Assembly: GCA_965212135.1 (NCBI GenBank)
Contig: OZ243044.1
Coordinates: forward strand, 868,001-932,000
Direction: 5' to 3'
DNA from: Bin75 sp965212135
GTDB taxonomy: Bacteria > Nitrospirota > Nitrospiria > Nitrospirales > UBA8639
DNA length: 64,000 nt
How positions within the stretch are numbered: position 1 is the stretch's first letter; each line of letters opens with the position of its first letter. Made by a program: the position numbers and the translations under genes. The notes below the pieces were generated by a model. The model was not told where the DNA came from. It was given only the letters and a program-made list of their open reading frames with translations, and did not search any database. Shown one piece after another: positions 35,687 to 45,614 of the stretch.

Positions 35687-38600
35687 CTACACCTTCACTC
35701 TGGTTTTGGTATCTCCGGCGGCCAAGGCGTTCATGTAGGCCAGTATCAGTTGACGGGTGCGGTAGGTGCCGAACTGCTTCTCGTCTTCCTTGCGGACGAT
35801 GGGGAAGGTGTCCAGGACGTAGGCGGCGTCTTTCCCTGTCAGGCCGTAGAGGTGGAAGTAGAGCGCGTCGAGCCGGGCGCGCAGGTGACGGCGTTCCTCT
35901 TCGTTCCAGATGAAGGGCGGACCGTCGTAGCCGAGGTCGCGGGCGAAGGGCATTATGTCGTGAGCCGTGTAGGTGAGGCGCAACACATGATCGCGGACGA
36001 GATCACGGGCGGACGTCTTGCCGAACGAGCGGTCGTAGTCGGCGGGGGCAATGACGGGGAGTTGCTCGACGATGTACCAGGTGAGATGAGTAGCCTGAAC
36101 TTTCTGGCGCGCTACATAGTCGAAAGGAAAACTGTTCAGATTGGCAAGAAGACAGGCTGCACTTACAACATCAAAGCGGTCTTCAGATGGAAGAATGACC
36201 GGCAATGTGTGTCCACACCCAACACGAGGAATGGCCGCAGCAATCATGGTGCGGACATTGGTTGACGCCGTAATATCCTTGAACGCCAAGAGCCATCGCA
36301 CATTTTTCGCAACGCCACTCTCCTGCTGGCTGACCCAATAGCGAGGACAGGGAGAAAACGTCGGGTCACAGTACTCTTCCTCAAGGGTTCTATCCGGCTG
36401 ACCTGGTCGAAACAAGTTGCCTTCGCGGTTAGTTATGCTGGCGGCTCGGTGGTCAAATGCCTGCACCATCTTGCCTTCGTACAACGGCAAGTACATTTCC
36501 TTGTCCTGCTTCCAACGATTGCCTTCGACGGGATAGAAGCCTCCCGCATTAAGCTGTTCAGCCGTCCTGAAAAGATTCGAGTCGTTAGCCATGTCAAGCA
36601 TTCGCACATACTTGACCGGCCACGCCTTGCACTCATTGCCAGCAGAGCGATCCACCAACACCGGGTGGCGTTCATAGATGCAGCGGGTGATGTCAGCGTC
36701 GCGCCGGGTGCGGAAGACCGGGGCGGTGCCGGTGTTGGGATTCACTAGGGCGAAGTCTGCCGGGGCCAAAGGGAAACAGCGGTCCGCGTCATCAATCGTT
36801 TTCGTGTCGTGCAGGAAAAAGGCACATTCGGTTTGGTCGAACCGTCGCTCTTCCCTACCAAAGATGAAGGCGCAGAATTTGAAGGAAGCGTGGATGTCCT
36901 TGAAAAAAGTTTTCTTGTTCTCAAAATCAAACAGCCCGCCCAACCGTCCGCTCGTCGAAAGGGATTTGAAGAAGCGGGCCGCGGTCTTGTCGGCGTAAAT
37001 GCCAGACGGCGTCAGCAGACCGACAAAACCATCCGGCTTAATCAGGTTCATGGCCCGCTCGACAAACAGTGAATACAGGTTGATGTCGCCGCCACTGAGC
37101 AACGGATAGTGATCGGAAGCGCGAACTACCTGCCCGAGCCTGTCCGCATGATTCTTGGCGTCGTCAAACTCGGCCGCAAGGGGCGATCCCTGCTTGCGTA
37201 GCCGATGAATGCCTTTTTTTCGCGCCTCTGCCGTTGGAGCGAGAGCAAGCTCGGAGTCGCGGGTTGCAAACCATTCCACCTCCTGCAATTTGATACGGTC
37301 CCATGGTGGGTTGCCGATGACCGCGTCAAACCCGCCTTCCGGGCTTCTGCTTTGCCAATCGCGCCACACCCCGGGAAAGGCCACCTCCCAATGCAGGAAA
37401 CGTTCCCGGTCGGCGATGGCTGCAGCTTCACGCCACAATTCGCCAAACTGCGACCAGGCGATGGCGTCGCAATCTGGCGGGACACCGCCCACGCACTCCG
37501 GCCCTCGGGCCAGTAGCTTGTAGGCGTCCGCAGGTTGCAGGATAACCATCCTGAACAGCGGTGTCTCGAAATGAGTACGCTCTCTCGGCTTCATCTCCGC
37601 GGTAAGCCAGCGCAGGCCGCAGAGGGAATCCAGCAGTCCGTGGAGTTCCGCGGTCGTCCTCTCCACATCGCAAAACAGTGTCGCCGACTCCCGCACTTCG
37701 GCCACGTCGGCGTCCGATATTTCCTCGATGAGTTGCATGCCATTCCTTGAGAGCTCCGCGCTCGTTATGGCGTTGCCGAAAAGTAGTTGAGCCCTTTTCT
37801 GCAAGTCATCGGTGGCATCAGACACTCGCAACCCGACCAGCGAATCGCCGCAACGCAGGTGATGATCAAGAAAGGACAACGGCGCCCCGACCGTGAAACT
37901 ATGCAGCCATAGCGACACCTTGGCCAACTCGACGGTGAGAGGATTCTTGTCAACGCCGTAGATGCAGCGCTTGAGTACCATGCGGCGGATGATGGCCTGA
38001 TCGGTCAGCTGGGACTCGTTCACCACCCAGTTCGCTTCCTTGGCCCGCGACAGGATGTTACGTCGAATGGTCGCCACGCGCTTCACCAAAGGCGACACGT
38101 ACTCACCATTCAGCCATTCGGGGATGGCCGGGGTGCGTTCAATCAAATCGGCGATGTAGTCGGACAGAAAGTCCACTGCGGTCACCAGAAAATGGCCGCT
38201 TCCCATGGCCGGGTCCAGAACCTTCAGGTTCAGAACGGCCTCGGCCGGGTCCAGCTTACGCATCTCGGCTTGTCGTTCGGCCTTTGAGCGACGGTCGCTC
38301 TTCAGTTCAGCAGCCTTGACTTCAAACTCTTTGAGACGTTCTTCAGCCAGCGGCTTCAAGGTACGGTCAACGATCAGGTCCACCAGTTCCTGGGACGTGA
38401 AGAAACTTCCGCTGTCTTTTCGGGCGTAAGGGTTGGGACGTATGACGATGTTGCCGGTATCATCACGGACCGGTTCGTGCTCCAGAAGCCGCTCATAGAT
38501 CGAGCCGAGTTGCTGAACAGACATGTCGCGGTAGTTGACAAAGCGGGGGCTCTCGTTCGGGCTTTCAGAGTGACTCATGGCGTAGATGATCGGCGCGATG

Positions 38601-39721
38601 TCTGCGTCAGCCAGGCTAATGTCTTTCAGCAACGCAGCGGTTTCGGACGCGAACAGGCCGCCATTGTAAGGCGGCAGGCCGATGGACGTGTCGCCCTTGT
38701 CAATAAGCCTGAACAGCGTCATCAGACGATCATAGTAGATGGCGGCATGAGCCGAGAATGTATCTTCGGCAGCCATCCTCTCCGCAATGTCTATCCGTAC
38801 TCGCTTTCGCAAGCCATAGTCGTCGTAACGTGAGTCGTTGACCGGCAGAAGGCCCCTGTCTTCGGCGTACAGCACAAAAAGTAGCCGATACAGAAAAATC
38901 AGGGCTGCCTCCCGGATTTTTTCGAGACTCTCGTCCGTGGCGTCTGCAATCGCCTGTACGAGATCGCGAAAGACGTGATCGAAGACCACGCCTGAAAGGT
39001 CCTGCGCGACCCGCTCCTCGTAGCGGCGGCCCTCCGCCAGAGCGGCTTCCAGGAAAGTAGTCGTGGCGCCATCTTGACGAATAAAAGAGTCGCGGCGGAA
39101 CAGCAGATAGAAGACGCGGAGAGCTTCTTCGTTGCCGGGGGCGAGCAGATTCTCCAAGTCGGCTTCAACGTAGCCGGTGGCATGAGGACGGGCGCGGTAG
39201 TCGTAGAGACGCCACACGCCGCCATTGGTCAGGATACCCCAACGAAGTTTGCCATCCGAAACGATCTCGGCCGTCGAGAGGTATCTAAGGATCTGGCCAT
39301 GCGGCGTTCCGGACCCGCTCCCGTCGGCCTGGTCGCGGTCATCAAGGGAAAGACCGAAGCGCTTGCTCTCTTCCACCACCAACGCACTCGCATAGCGTTT
39401 ATCAGGCTTCCGGCTGGCAGCGGCACTCGCCTTGGTACGGCTGTCGGAGAACAGCAGAAGATCGGGAATATCCTTGCCACGATTTGCGTCCTGCTGAGGC
39501 AGGTAATCAGTCCATCCCAGGAGACCCAGAACCGGACGGATCAAATCTTGCTCGGTCTCGGCTTCTTTGGGATTATGAAACGCAGTGAATGTAGTGTAAT
39601 GGCGAAGGATGCCGTCTCTGAATGCCTCAAATGCCGCAGGCTGGGCGTCTAAGGCTTTCCATTCGGGCATCTCCCTTATGCCGTGGGTGAGGAAGTAGTC
39701 AGGGAAGAGTAATCCAGGCAT
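35687..39721 (-). CDS. Type IIG-like restriction endonuclease-methyltransferase fusion
   Basis: 1344 aa. The N-terminal 130 residues form a PD-(D/E)XK-type nuclease with Glu57, Asp87 (DIPDLLLF) and Glu118-x-Lys120 (VVEESKRFG). The Eco57I-like methyltransferase core has motif I VLDPAMGSGHF at about 501-511 and the catalytic motif IV NPPW at 804-807. The C-terminal ~350 residues, rich in aromatic and Trp/Tyr stretches, should be the target-recognition domain. Size and architecture fit a single-chain type IIG/IIL enzyme. DISARM-class DrmMI methylases look similar, but no drmA, drmB, helicase or pglZ gene is near. It begins 32 bp after nuoN on the same strand, so may be read from the nuo transcript. 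Confidence 0.75.
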   Translation of the reverse strand: MPGLLFPDYFLTHGIREMPEWKALDAQPAAFEAFRDGILRHYTTFTAFHNPKEAETEQDLIRPVLGLLGWTDYLPQQDANRGKDIPDLLLFSDSRTKASAAASRKPDKRYASALVVEESKRFGLSLDDRDQADGSGSGTPHGQILRYLSTAEIVSDGKLRWGILTNGGVWRLYDYRARPHATGYVEADLENLLAPGNEEALRVFYLLFRRDSFIRQDGATTTFLEAALAEGRRYEERVAQDLSGVVFDHVFRDLVQAIADATDESLEKIREAALIFLYRLLFVLYAEDRGLLPVNDSRYDDYGLRKRVRIDIAERMAAEDTFSAHAAIYYDRLMTLFRLIDKGDTSIGLPPYNGGLFASETAALLKDISLADADIAPIIYAMSHSESPNESPRFVNYRDMSVQQLGSIYERLLEHEPVRDDTGNIVIRPNPYARKDSGSFFTSQELVDLIVDRTLKPLAEERLKEFEVKAAELKSDRRSKAERQAEMRKLDPAEAVLNLKVLDPAMGSGHFLVTAVDFLSDYIADLIERTPAIPEWLNGEYVSPLVKRVATIRRNILSRAKEANWVVNESQLTDQAIIRRMVLKRCIYGVDKNPLTVELAKVSLWLHSFTVGAPLSFLDHHLRCGDSLVGLRVSDATDDLQKRAQLLFGNAITSAELSRNGMQLIEEISDADVAEVRESATLFCDVERTTAELHGLLDSLCGLRWLTAEMKPRERTHFETPLFRMVILQPADAYKLLARGPECVGGVPPDCDAIAWSQFGELWREAAAIADRERFLHWEVAFPGVWRDWQSRSPEGGFDAVIGNPPWDRIKLQEVEWFATRDSELALAPTAEARKKGIHRLRKQGSPLAAEFDDAKNHADRLGQVVRASDHYPLLSGGDINLYSLFVERAMNLIKPDGFVGLLTPSGIYADKTAARFFKSLSTSGRLGGLFDFENKKTFFKDIHASFKFCAFIFGREERRFDQTECAFFLHDTKTIDDADRCFPLAPADFALVNPNTGTAPVFRTRRDADITRCIYERHPVLVDRSAGNECKAWPVKYVRMLDMANDSNLFRTAEQLNAGGFYPVEGNRWKQDKEMYLPLYEGKMVQAFDHRAASITNREGNLFRPGQPDRTLEEEYCDPTFSPCPRYWVSQQESGVAKNVRWLLAFKDITASTNVRTMIAAAIPRVGCGHTLPVILPSEDRFDVVSAACLLANLNSFPFDYVARQKVQATHLTWYIVEQLPVIAPADYDRSFGKTSARDLVRDHVLRLTYTAHDIMPFARDLGYDGPPFIWNEEERRHLRARLDALYFHLYGLTGKDAAYVLDTFPIVRKEDEKQFGTYRTRQLILAYMNALAAGDTKTRVKV

Positions 39722-39752
39722 GTCAGTTTCTCAACGGCCTGTCCTGTCTCAA

Positions 39753-41228
39753 TTACGGAAGCACGGCGGAAGCCGTGAAGGCGACCAGGGGGCCGGGGTA
39801 CACGCCGACGAGTACCACGCCCGCAACGGCCAGCGCCAGGACGACGATGGCGGGGGGGGACAAGGCCAGACGAATGTCGCGTACCTGGTCGGACGAGGGT
39901 TCGCGCATATACATGACCATGACGACGCGCAGATAGTAGAAGGCGGAGACCGCGGCAAAGACCAATCCGATCACGGCCAGCCAGGTCAGCCCGGCATTGA
40001 CGGCGGCCAGAAACAGATACAATTTGCCGATGAAGCCGGCAGTCGGGGGAATGCCGGCGAGCGAGACCATAAACAGCAGCATCGCAAACGCCGCGCCCTT
40101 GTGGCGTTGGGCCAAACCGGTCAAGTCGTCCAGGTCTTCGCCTTCCCGTCCCCCTCGCCGAAGCATCGCGACGACGGAGAAGGCTCCGAGGGTCATCAAG
40201 GCATACACGGCCAGATACAGCATCATGCTGGACACGCCTTGCGACGCGACCCCGGCTTCGGTTCCGGCCCATCCGGCCACGACCAACCCGATCAACGCAT
40301 ACCCGGCATGCGCGATGCTTGAGTACGCCAGCAGACGCTTCACATTGGTCTGCACAATCGCGACGAGATTCCCAAGGACCAGCGTCAGAATACACAGACC
40401 CAGAATCAGTCCGTTCCAATTCGGTTTCACGCTCCCAAAGCCTTCAAGCATCACCCGAAGGAAGGCGCCAAAGCTCGCGACTTTTGAGGCCACGGCCATG
40501 AACGCGGTCACCGACGTTGGCGCGCCTTGATAGACGTCCGGTGTCCACATATGAAACGGCACCGCCGCCACTTTAAAGCCAAACCCGACAATCAACAGCG
40601 TCATGGCCATGAGGATCAGGGGATCGTCCAAGCCCCGTGTCCCGACCACGGCGGCAATGTCTCCAAGACGCGTACTGCCGGTGGCTCCAAAGATGAGCGA
40701 CACGCCATAGAGCAACAGTCCCGATGAGAACGCCCCCAGAATAAAAAACTTGGCCGATGATTCGATGGACCGGGCTTCAAATCGTTTGAATCCCGCCAGG
40801 ACGTAGAGCGGAATGGACATCAGCTCGATGCCGAGATAGATCACCAGCAGGTCGGTTCCGGAGACCATGATCATCATGCCCGTCAGGGAGAGCAGCAGAA
40901 ACCCGTAGAATTCGGCCAGCTCAATCCGCTCTTCTTTGAGATACCCGATGGAGAGCAAAATGGTCATCCCGCTCACGACGTAGAGCAACAGTTTCCAAAA
41001 CGAGGCATACGCATCCACCACTACGAGATCGCTGAACGCCGTGACCCGGTCACCCATGCCGCTCGCGGTCACGATGAAACAGGCCACGAGCGACGCCGCG
41101 CTCATCCACGCCAGCGCATGCTTCCTGGACGGCGGGGTGACCGGTTCCAGCGCCAGGACGAGGCAGGCGGTCGCCGCGACGATCACTTCCGGCAGCATCG
41201 CCGCCAGATCCGCGAGCGGAAGCGTCAT
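39753..41228 (-). CDS. nuoN: NADH-quinone oxidoreductase subunit N
   Basis: 491 aa antiporter-like membrane subunit of complex I with about 14 helices. Conserved landmarks are DLLVIYLGIELMSIPLYVLAG with the helix-5 Glu, and KVAAVPFHMWTPDVYQGAPTSVTAFMA around the helix-7/8 region, plus KRLLAYSSIAHAGYALIGL with the central Lys. Its ATG overlaps the nuoM stop as ATGA. Last gene of the nuo operon; the type IIG-like gene follows. Confidence 0.95.
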   Translation of the reverse strand: MTLPLADLAAMLPEVIVAATACLVLALEPVTPPSRKHALAWMSAASLVACFIVTASGMGDRVTAFSDLVVVDAYASFWKLLLYVVSGMTILLSIGYLKEERIELAEFYGFLLLSLTGMMIMVSGTDLLVIYLGIELMSIPLYVLAGFKRFEARSIESSAKFFILGAFSSGLLLYGVSLIFGATGSTRLGDIAAVVGTRGLDDPLILMAMTLLIVGFGFKVAAVPFHMWTPDVYQGAPTSVTAFMAVASKVASFGAFLRVMLEGFGSVKPNWNGLILGLCILTLVLGNLVAIVQTNVKRLLAYSSIAHAGYALIGLVVAGWAGTEAGVASQGVSSMMLYLAVYALMTLGAFSVVAMLRRGGREGEDLDDLTGLAQRHKGAAFAMLLFMVSLAGIPPTAGFIGKLYLFLAAVNAGLTWLAVIGLVFAAVSAFYYLRVVMVMYMREPSSDQVRDIRLALSPPAIVVLALAVAGVVLVGVYPGPLVAFTASAVLP

Positions 41229-42805
41229 CGCGTCGCGCCCTCTCTCTCGGCGGCCGCCATGGAAGCCCGCGCGGTCACGCGGTCGGGCAAGAAGGAGGCT
41301 GGCCCATCGTCCACCAGCCGGACGTTCGCGTCACGGTGAAGAAGATGAGCGACACTGGCATGCATCACGTCCAGCGCCGGCTTCGGATAGCATCCGATCC
41401 ACAACACCAGCAACGCCAATGGCGCCAACATGCCGATTTCACACCGGTTCAGATCGCGCAGTTTCGACGCCATGTGCGGCGCCGGCGCCCCGTACACCAC
41501 TCGCTGTAGCATCCAGAACATATACGCCGCGGCCAGAATGACGCCCAGGGCCGCACAGGTCGCGGCCAGCTTGCTTGTCGCAAAAGCCCCGATCAGAACG
41601 AAAAATTCGCCGACAAAGCCGTTCAGGCCCGGCAACCCCACGGACGCCAACGCGAAGATCACGAGAAACGTGGCATACAGCGGCATGGGTTTGGCCAACC
41701 CGGAATTGTCAACAATCGCCCGACTATGCGTCCGCTCATAGAGAATGCCCACGCACAGAAACAGCGCGCCCGTGGTGATGCCATGATTGATCATTTGCAA
41801 AATAGCGCCCTCAATGCCCTGGGCGTTCAACACAAAAATGCCCAGCGTGACAAAGCCCATGTGGCTCACGCTGGAATAGGCAATCAGTTTTTTTAAATCG
41901 GTCTGGGCAAAAGCCAAGCACGCGCCATAGACGATGGCCACCACCGATAAGAGGATGACCCATGCGGCAAACTGCTGCGTGGCATCCGGCAGCATGGGCA
42001 GCGAAAAACGCAAAAACCCATAGGCGCCCAATTTGAGCAACACACTCGCCAGAATCACGCTGCCCGCGGTGGGCGCTTCCACGTGTGCGTCCGGCAGCCA
42101 CGTATGAAACGGAAACATCGGCACCTTCACGGCAAACGCGGCGAAGAAGGCCCAAAACAACCAGGCCTGCAGCCAGGGCGGGTACTCGGCCCGGCTCAAC
42201 GTGAGGATATCGAAAGAACCGGCTCCGGCGTACACATAGAGCACGATAATCGCCACGAGCAGCAGGACGCTCCCCGCCAGGGTGTACAGGAAAAACTTGA
42301 TGGCCGCGTACACGCGATTGGGGCCGCCCCATACCCCAATCAACAGATACATGGGGATCAGCATGGTTTCCCAGAACACATAGAACAGCACAAAGTCCAA
42401 CGCGACAAACACGCCGACCATGGCGGTTTCCATCACCAGCAGGCTGATCATGAATTCCCTGACTCGCGTCTCGACCGACGTCCATGAGACCACGACGCAG
42501 AGCGGAGTCAGCGCGGTGGTCAACAACACCAGCGGCAAGCTGATTCCGTCCACGCCCACGGCGTAGTGGATGGAAGGCCAGGCAATCCATTGATACGTTT
42601 CGACAAACTGCATGGCAGGCGTGGACTCATTGAACAAAGCCCACAGCGGGAGCGAGACGAGCAGGACCAGCGATGAGACGCCCAGGGCCACCCATTTGGC
42701 CATGGCTTCTTTGACCAGCACAAGCGCCGCCACTCCCGCCAGGGGAAGGAAGACGACGATGCTCAACCAGGGAAATCCACCGGATGCCGTTGCCATGTCA
42801 GCCAA
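41225..42805 (-). CDS. nuoM: NADH-quinone oxidoreductase subunit M
   Basis: 526 aa antiporter-like membrane subunit of complex I. Typical segments are FVLFYVFWETMLIPMYLLIGVWGG with the helix-5 Glu, KVPMFPFHTWLPDAHVEAPTAGSVILA, and KKLIAYSSVSHMGFVTLG. One of three Mrp-type subunits thought to pump protons. It overlaps nuoN and starts 9 bp after nuoL. Confidence 0.95.
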   Translation of the reverse strand: MADMATASGGFPWLSIVVFLPLAGVAALVLVKEAMAKWVALGVSSLVLLVSLPLWALFNESTPAMQFVETYQWIAWPSIHYAVGVDGISLPLVLLTTALTPLCVVVSWTSVETRVREFMISLLVMETAMVGVFVALDFVLFYVFWETMLIPMYLLIGVWGGPNRVYAAIKFFLYTLAGSVLLLVAIIVLYVYAGAGSFDILTLSRAEYPPWLQAWLFWAFFAAFAVKVPMFPFHTWLPDAHVEAPTAGSVILASVLLKLGAYGFLRFSLPMLPDATQQFAAWVILLSVVAIVYGACLAFAQTDLKKLIAYSSVSHMGFVTLGIFVLNAQGIEGAILQMINHGITTGALFLCVGILYERTHSRAIVDNSGLAKPMPLYATFLVIFALASVGLPGLNGFVGEFFVLIGAFATSKLAATCAALGVILAAAYMFWMLQRVVYGAPAPHMASKLRDLNRCEIGMLAPLALLVLWIGCYPKPALDVMHASVAHLLHRDANVRLVDDGPASFLPDRVTARASMAAAEREGATR

Positions 42806-42814
42806 ACATTCTCA

Positions 42815-44710
42815 TCAAAACAGCAGATACGCCGTTAAAATAATAACCGCCCCCACCGTCATGCCAAGAGCATAATTCTGGGTCTCGCCGGTTTGCATCA
42901 GACGAGCCAGCCAGCCCCACCAGGCAAACCCGCGGGCCACGCCATTCACCGCGTTGTCAATAACGGCCACGTCCACTTTTTTCCACATCTGATCGGTGAA
43001 CAGAAACATGGGATTCACAAACGCCTTATTATACGCTTCATCCACGTACCATTTATTGAACGATCCTTGATACAACCCGTGCCATCGCCGCACGAGACGG
43101 TCGGAACAGCCGGGCGATCGCACATAGATGAAATAGGCCGCGGCGATGCCGAGCACGCCCGCCAACGCCGCCGCAATCATCATGCCCCAGGCGGCGACTC
43201 CATGGTGTCCGCCGCCTTCACCGCCGGGGAACACCGGTTGAAGAAAGTCCGGGATACCCAGGTACCCGGTCAGGATACTGAATATGGCTAACGCCAACAA
43301 AGGCGCGGTCACCACGACGGGTTGTTCTCGCACGTGCGCGACGTGACGCGGGTCAACCCGGGACTCGCCCCAAAACGTGACAAACACCAGCCGGAAACTG
43401 TAGAAAGCCGTCAGCCCCGCCGTGAGCACTCCCAGGACGGCCAGGCTCTGCCCCAACGATCCCGCGTTCCAGGCGGCCAGCAACACCGCATCTTTGCTGA
43501 AAAATCCCGCGGTGAACGGAAATCCGGACAGCGCCAGCGCCCCGATCACAAAGGTCCAGTAGGTCATGGGCATCTTCTCTTTCAGGCCGCCCATGCGTCG
43601 CATGTCCTGCTCATGATGGACGGCCAGCATGACGGACCCGCATCCCAGGAACAGCAACGCCTTAAAGGCCCCATGCGTCAGTAAATGATACATACCCGCA
43701 ACGTATCCGCCCAATCCACACGCCATCATCATGTATCCAAGCTGGCTGACGGTCGAATAGGCCACCACCCGCTTAATGTCGTATTGTGTCATGGCAATCG
43801 TGGCGCCGAGAAACATGGTCAGCCCACCCACGATGGCCACGACGTTCATGGCCACGGGAGACACGTTGTACAGCGGGGCAAACCGCGCCACCATAAACAC
43901 CCCGGCGGTGACCATGGTCGCGGCGTGAATCAAGGCGGAAATGGGAGTCGGACCTTCCATGGCATCCGGCAGCCACACGTGCAACGGGACTTGAGCGGAC
44001 TTGCCGACGGCGCCGACAAACAACAGCAACCCAATCAGCGTCATCGCGGAGATTTCCCACCCGCCGCCAACGGCTCCAAGCAGATCAATCGTGGCGCCGG
44101 CTTGTTCGGCGGCCTCGTTGAACACCGGCTGGTACTGCAAGGTCCCAAAGACCGCAAACACCAACAGGATGCCGAGCAAAAATCCGAAGTCGCCGATTCG
44201 ATTGACGACAAACGCCTTCGTGGCCGCCGCTCTCGCCGCCTGCCGTTCATACCAATGCCCAATCAGCAAATACGAACACAGGCCCACCGCTTCCCAGAAC
44301 ACAAACAGTTGGAGGAAGTTATCGGACATGACGAGCATCAGCATCGAGAACGTAAACAACGCGATATTGCCAAAGAAGCGCGCGTAGCCCGGATCGCCGT
44401 GCATATACCCAATGGTATAGACGTGCACCAATCCGCTGACGCCGGTGATCAACAGCAACATGGCCGCGGTCAACCGATCCACATAGAGTCCAAGGCGAAT
44501 GGTGAGGTCGCCGGACGCCGCCCAGGTGTATAACGGAATTTCCAGCACATGCCCGCTGGCGACTTCGGAAAAAGCCAGCACCGATAGCAGGAAGGATAAC
44601 CACACGGCGGGCACCGCGATCAGATGCGCGCGGGCCTTCACGACGTGCCCGGCCAGGCCCAGCACGATGAACGCCAGCAACGGCAAGAAGGGAATCAAGG
44701 CATACAGCAT
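42815..44710 (-). CDS. nuoL: NADH-quinone oxidoreductase subunit L
   Basis: 631 aa, the distal antiporter-like subunit of complex I. Core landmarks are LQLFVFWEAVGLCSYLLIG, KSAQVPLHVWLPDAMEGPTPISALIHAATMV and KRVVAYSTVSQLGYMMMA. The C-terminal lateral helix region follows after about residue 540. Its ATG lies 4 bp after the nuoK stop. Confidence 0.95.
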   Translation of the reverse strand: MLYALIPFLPLLAFIVLGLAGHVVKARAHLIAVPAVWLSFLLSVLAFSEVASGHVLEIPLYTWAASGDLTIRLGLYVDRLTAAMLLLITGVSGLVHVYTIGYMHGDPGYARFFGNIALFTFSMLMLVMSDNFLQLFVFWEAVGLCSYLLIGHWYERQAARAAATKAFVVNRIGDFGFLLGILLVFAVFGTLQYQPVFNEAAEQAGATIDLLGAVGGGWEISAMTLIGLLLFVGAVGKSAQVPLHVWLPDAMEGPTPISALIHAATMVTAGVFMVARFAPLYNVSPVAMNVVAIVGGLTMFLGATIAMTQYDIKRVVAYSTVSQLGYMMMACGLGGYVAGMYHLLTHGAFKALLFLGCGSVMLAVHHEQDMRRMGGLKEKMPMTYWTFVIGALALSGFPFTAGFFSKDAVLLAAWNAGSLGQSLAVLGVLTAGLTAFYSFRLVFVTFWGESRVDPRHVAHVREQPVVVTAPLLALAIFSILTGYLGIPDFLQPVFPGGEGGGHHGVAAWGMMIAAALAGVLGIAAAYFIYVRSPGCSDRLVRRWHGLYQGSFNKWYVDEAYNKAFVNPMFLFTDQMWKKVDVAVIDNAVNGVARGFAWWGWLARLMQTGETQNYALGMTVGAVIILTAYLLF

Positions 44711-44714
44711 GGCG

Positions 44715-45020
44715 CTACCACTTCAACAAGCGGAAATCATCAACGTTGATACTGGAATGATGGCGGTACAGCGCAATAATAATGGCCAGGCCCACGGCCA
44801 CTTCGGCGGCGGCCACGGTCAACGCAAAAAACACAAAGACCTGCCCCGTCAGGTTGCCGAAATGGGCGGAAAAGGCCACGAAATTGATGTTCGTGGCATT
44901 GAGCATCAGTTCAATCGACAACAGGATGACAATCAGGTTCTTGCGGACCAGGACGCCGACGAGACCAATCAGAAACACCAGCCCGCTCAACGCCAGATAG
45001 AATTCCACGGGCACAGTCAT
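44715..45020 (-). CDS. nuoK: NADH-quinone oxidoreductase subunit K
   Basis: 101 aa, three membrane helices. Glu37 and Glu73 match the two conserved membrane glutamates of the E-channel in NuoK/Nqo11. The ATG overlaps the nuoJ stop by 4 bp (ATGA). Confidence 0.95.
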   Translation of the reverse strand: MTVPVEFYLALSGLVFLIGLVGVLVRKNLIVILLSIELMLNATNINFVAFSAHFGNLTGQVFVFFALTVAAAEVAVGLAIIIALYRHHSSINVDDFRLLKW

Positions 45021-45532
45021 GAGGATTTCGACTCCGCCATTCCCTTTTTGGATAAAATGACCGCGCCGATCATCGCGACCAGTAAAATGAGCGAGGCAAT
45101 TTCAAACGGGAAGAGATAGGTGGAATACAGCACTTCCCCGATGGATTCCGTATTCCCCGCCGCCTTCTCTCCCGCGTCCATGGGACCCGGCGAAGCCACC
45201 GTCAGTCCGCGACTCGCGGCCAGCAGCACGACTTCGGTCAGCAACACCCCGCCGAGAAACATCGCCACGGGCCCTTGCCGGTTATACCGTTCGTCGCGTT
45301 TGACGTTCAGCAACATCACGACAAACAAATAGAGCACCAGGATGGCTCCCGCATACACGATGATTTGAATCGCGGCCAGAAACTCGGCGTGCAGCGTGAC
45401 GTATAACCCGGCCACGTGAAAAAACATGACCAGCAGGGACAGGGCGCTATAGATGGGGTTCCGAAAGACGACGACAAGCGAAGCGGTGACCAGAATGATC
45501 GCGGCAAAATACAGGAAGACGAATGTCGCCAC
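45017..45532 (-). CDS. nuoJ: NADH-quinone oxidoreductase subunit J
   Basis: 171 aa with five membrane helices. The segment AAIQIIVYAGAILVLYLFVVMLLN is the characteristic helix 3 that contains the pi-bulge in NuoJ/ND6. It starts 82 bp after nuoI and overlaps nuoK. Confidence 0.94.
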   Translation of the reverse strand: MATFVFLYFAAIILVTASLVVVFRNPIYSALSLLVMFFHVAGLYVTLHAEFLAAIQIIVYAGAILVLYLFVVMLLNVKRDERYNRQGPVAMFLGGVLLTEVVLLAASRGLTVASPGPMDAGEKAAGNTESIGEVLYSTYLFPFEIASLILLVAMIGAVILSKKGMAESKSS

Positions 45533-45614
45533 AGTGACCTCTCTCTCGTTAACGACTCATGCGTCGTGACCAGGCGGGAGAACGGGGCATCAGGGAACGG
45601 CCAGTCGCGTAAAA

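Noticed and set aside
35687..39721. DISARM or BREX core methylase
   Set aside because: None of the partner genes (drmA/B/C, pglZ, brxC, brxL) is within the window; the N-terminal nuclease signature fits a stand-alone type IIG enzyme better.
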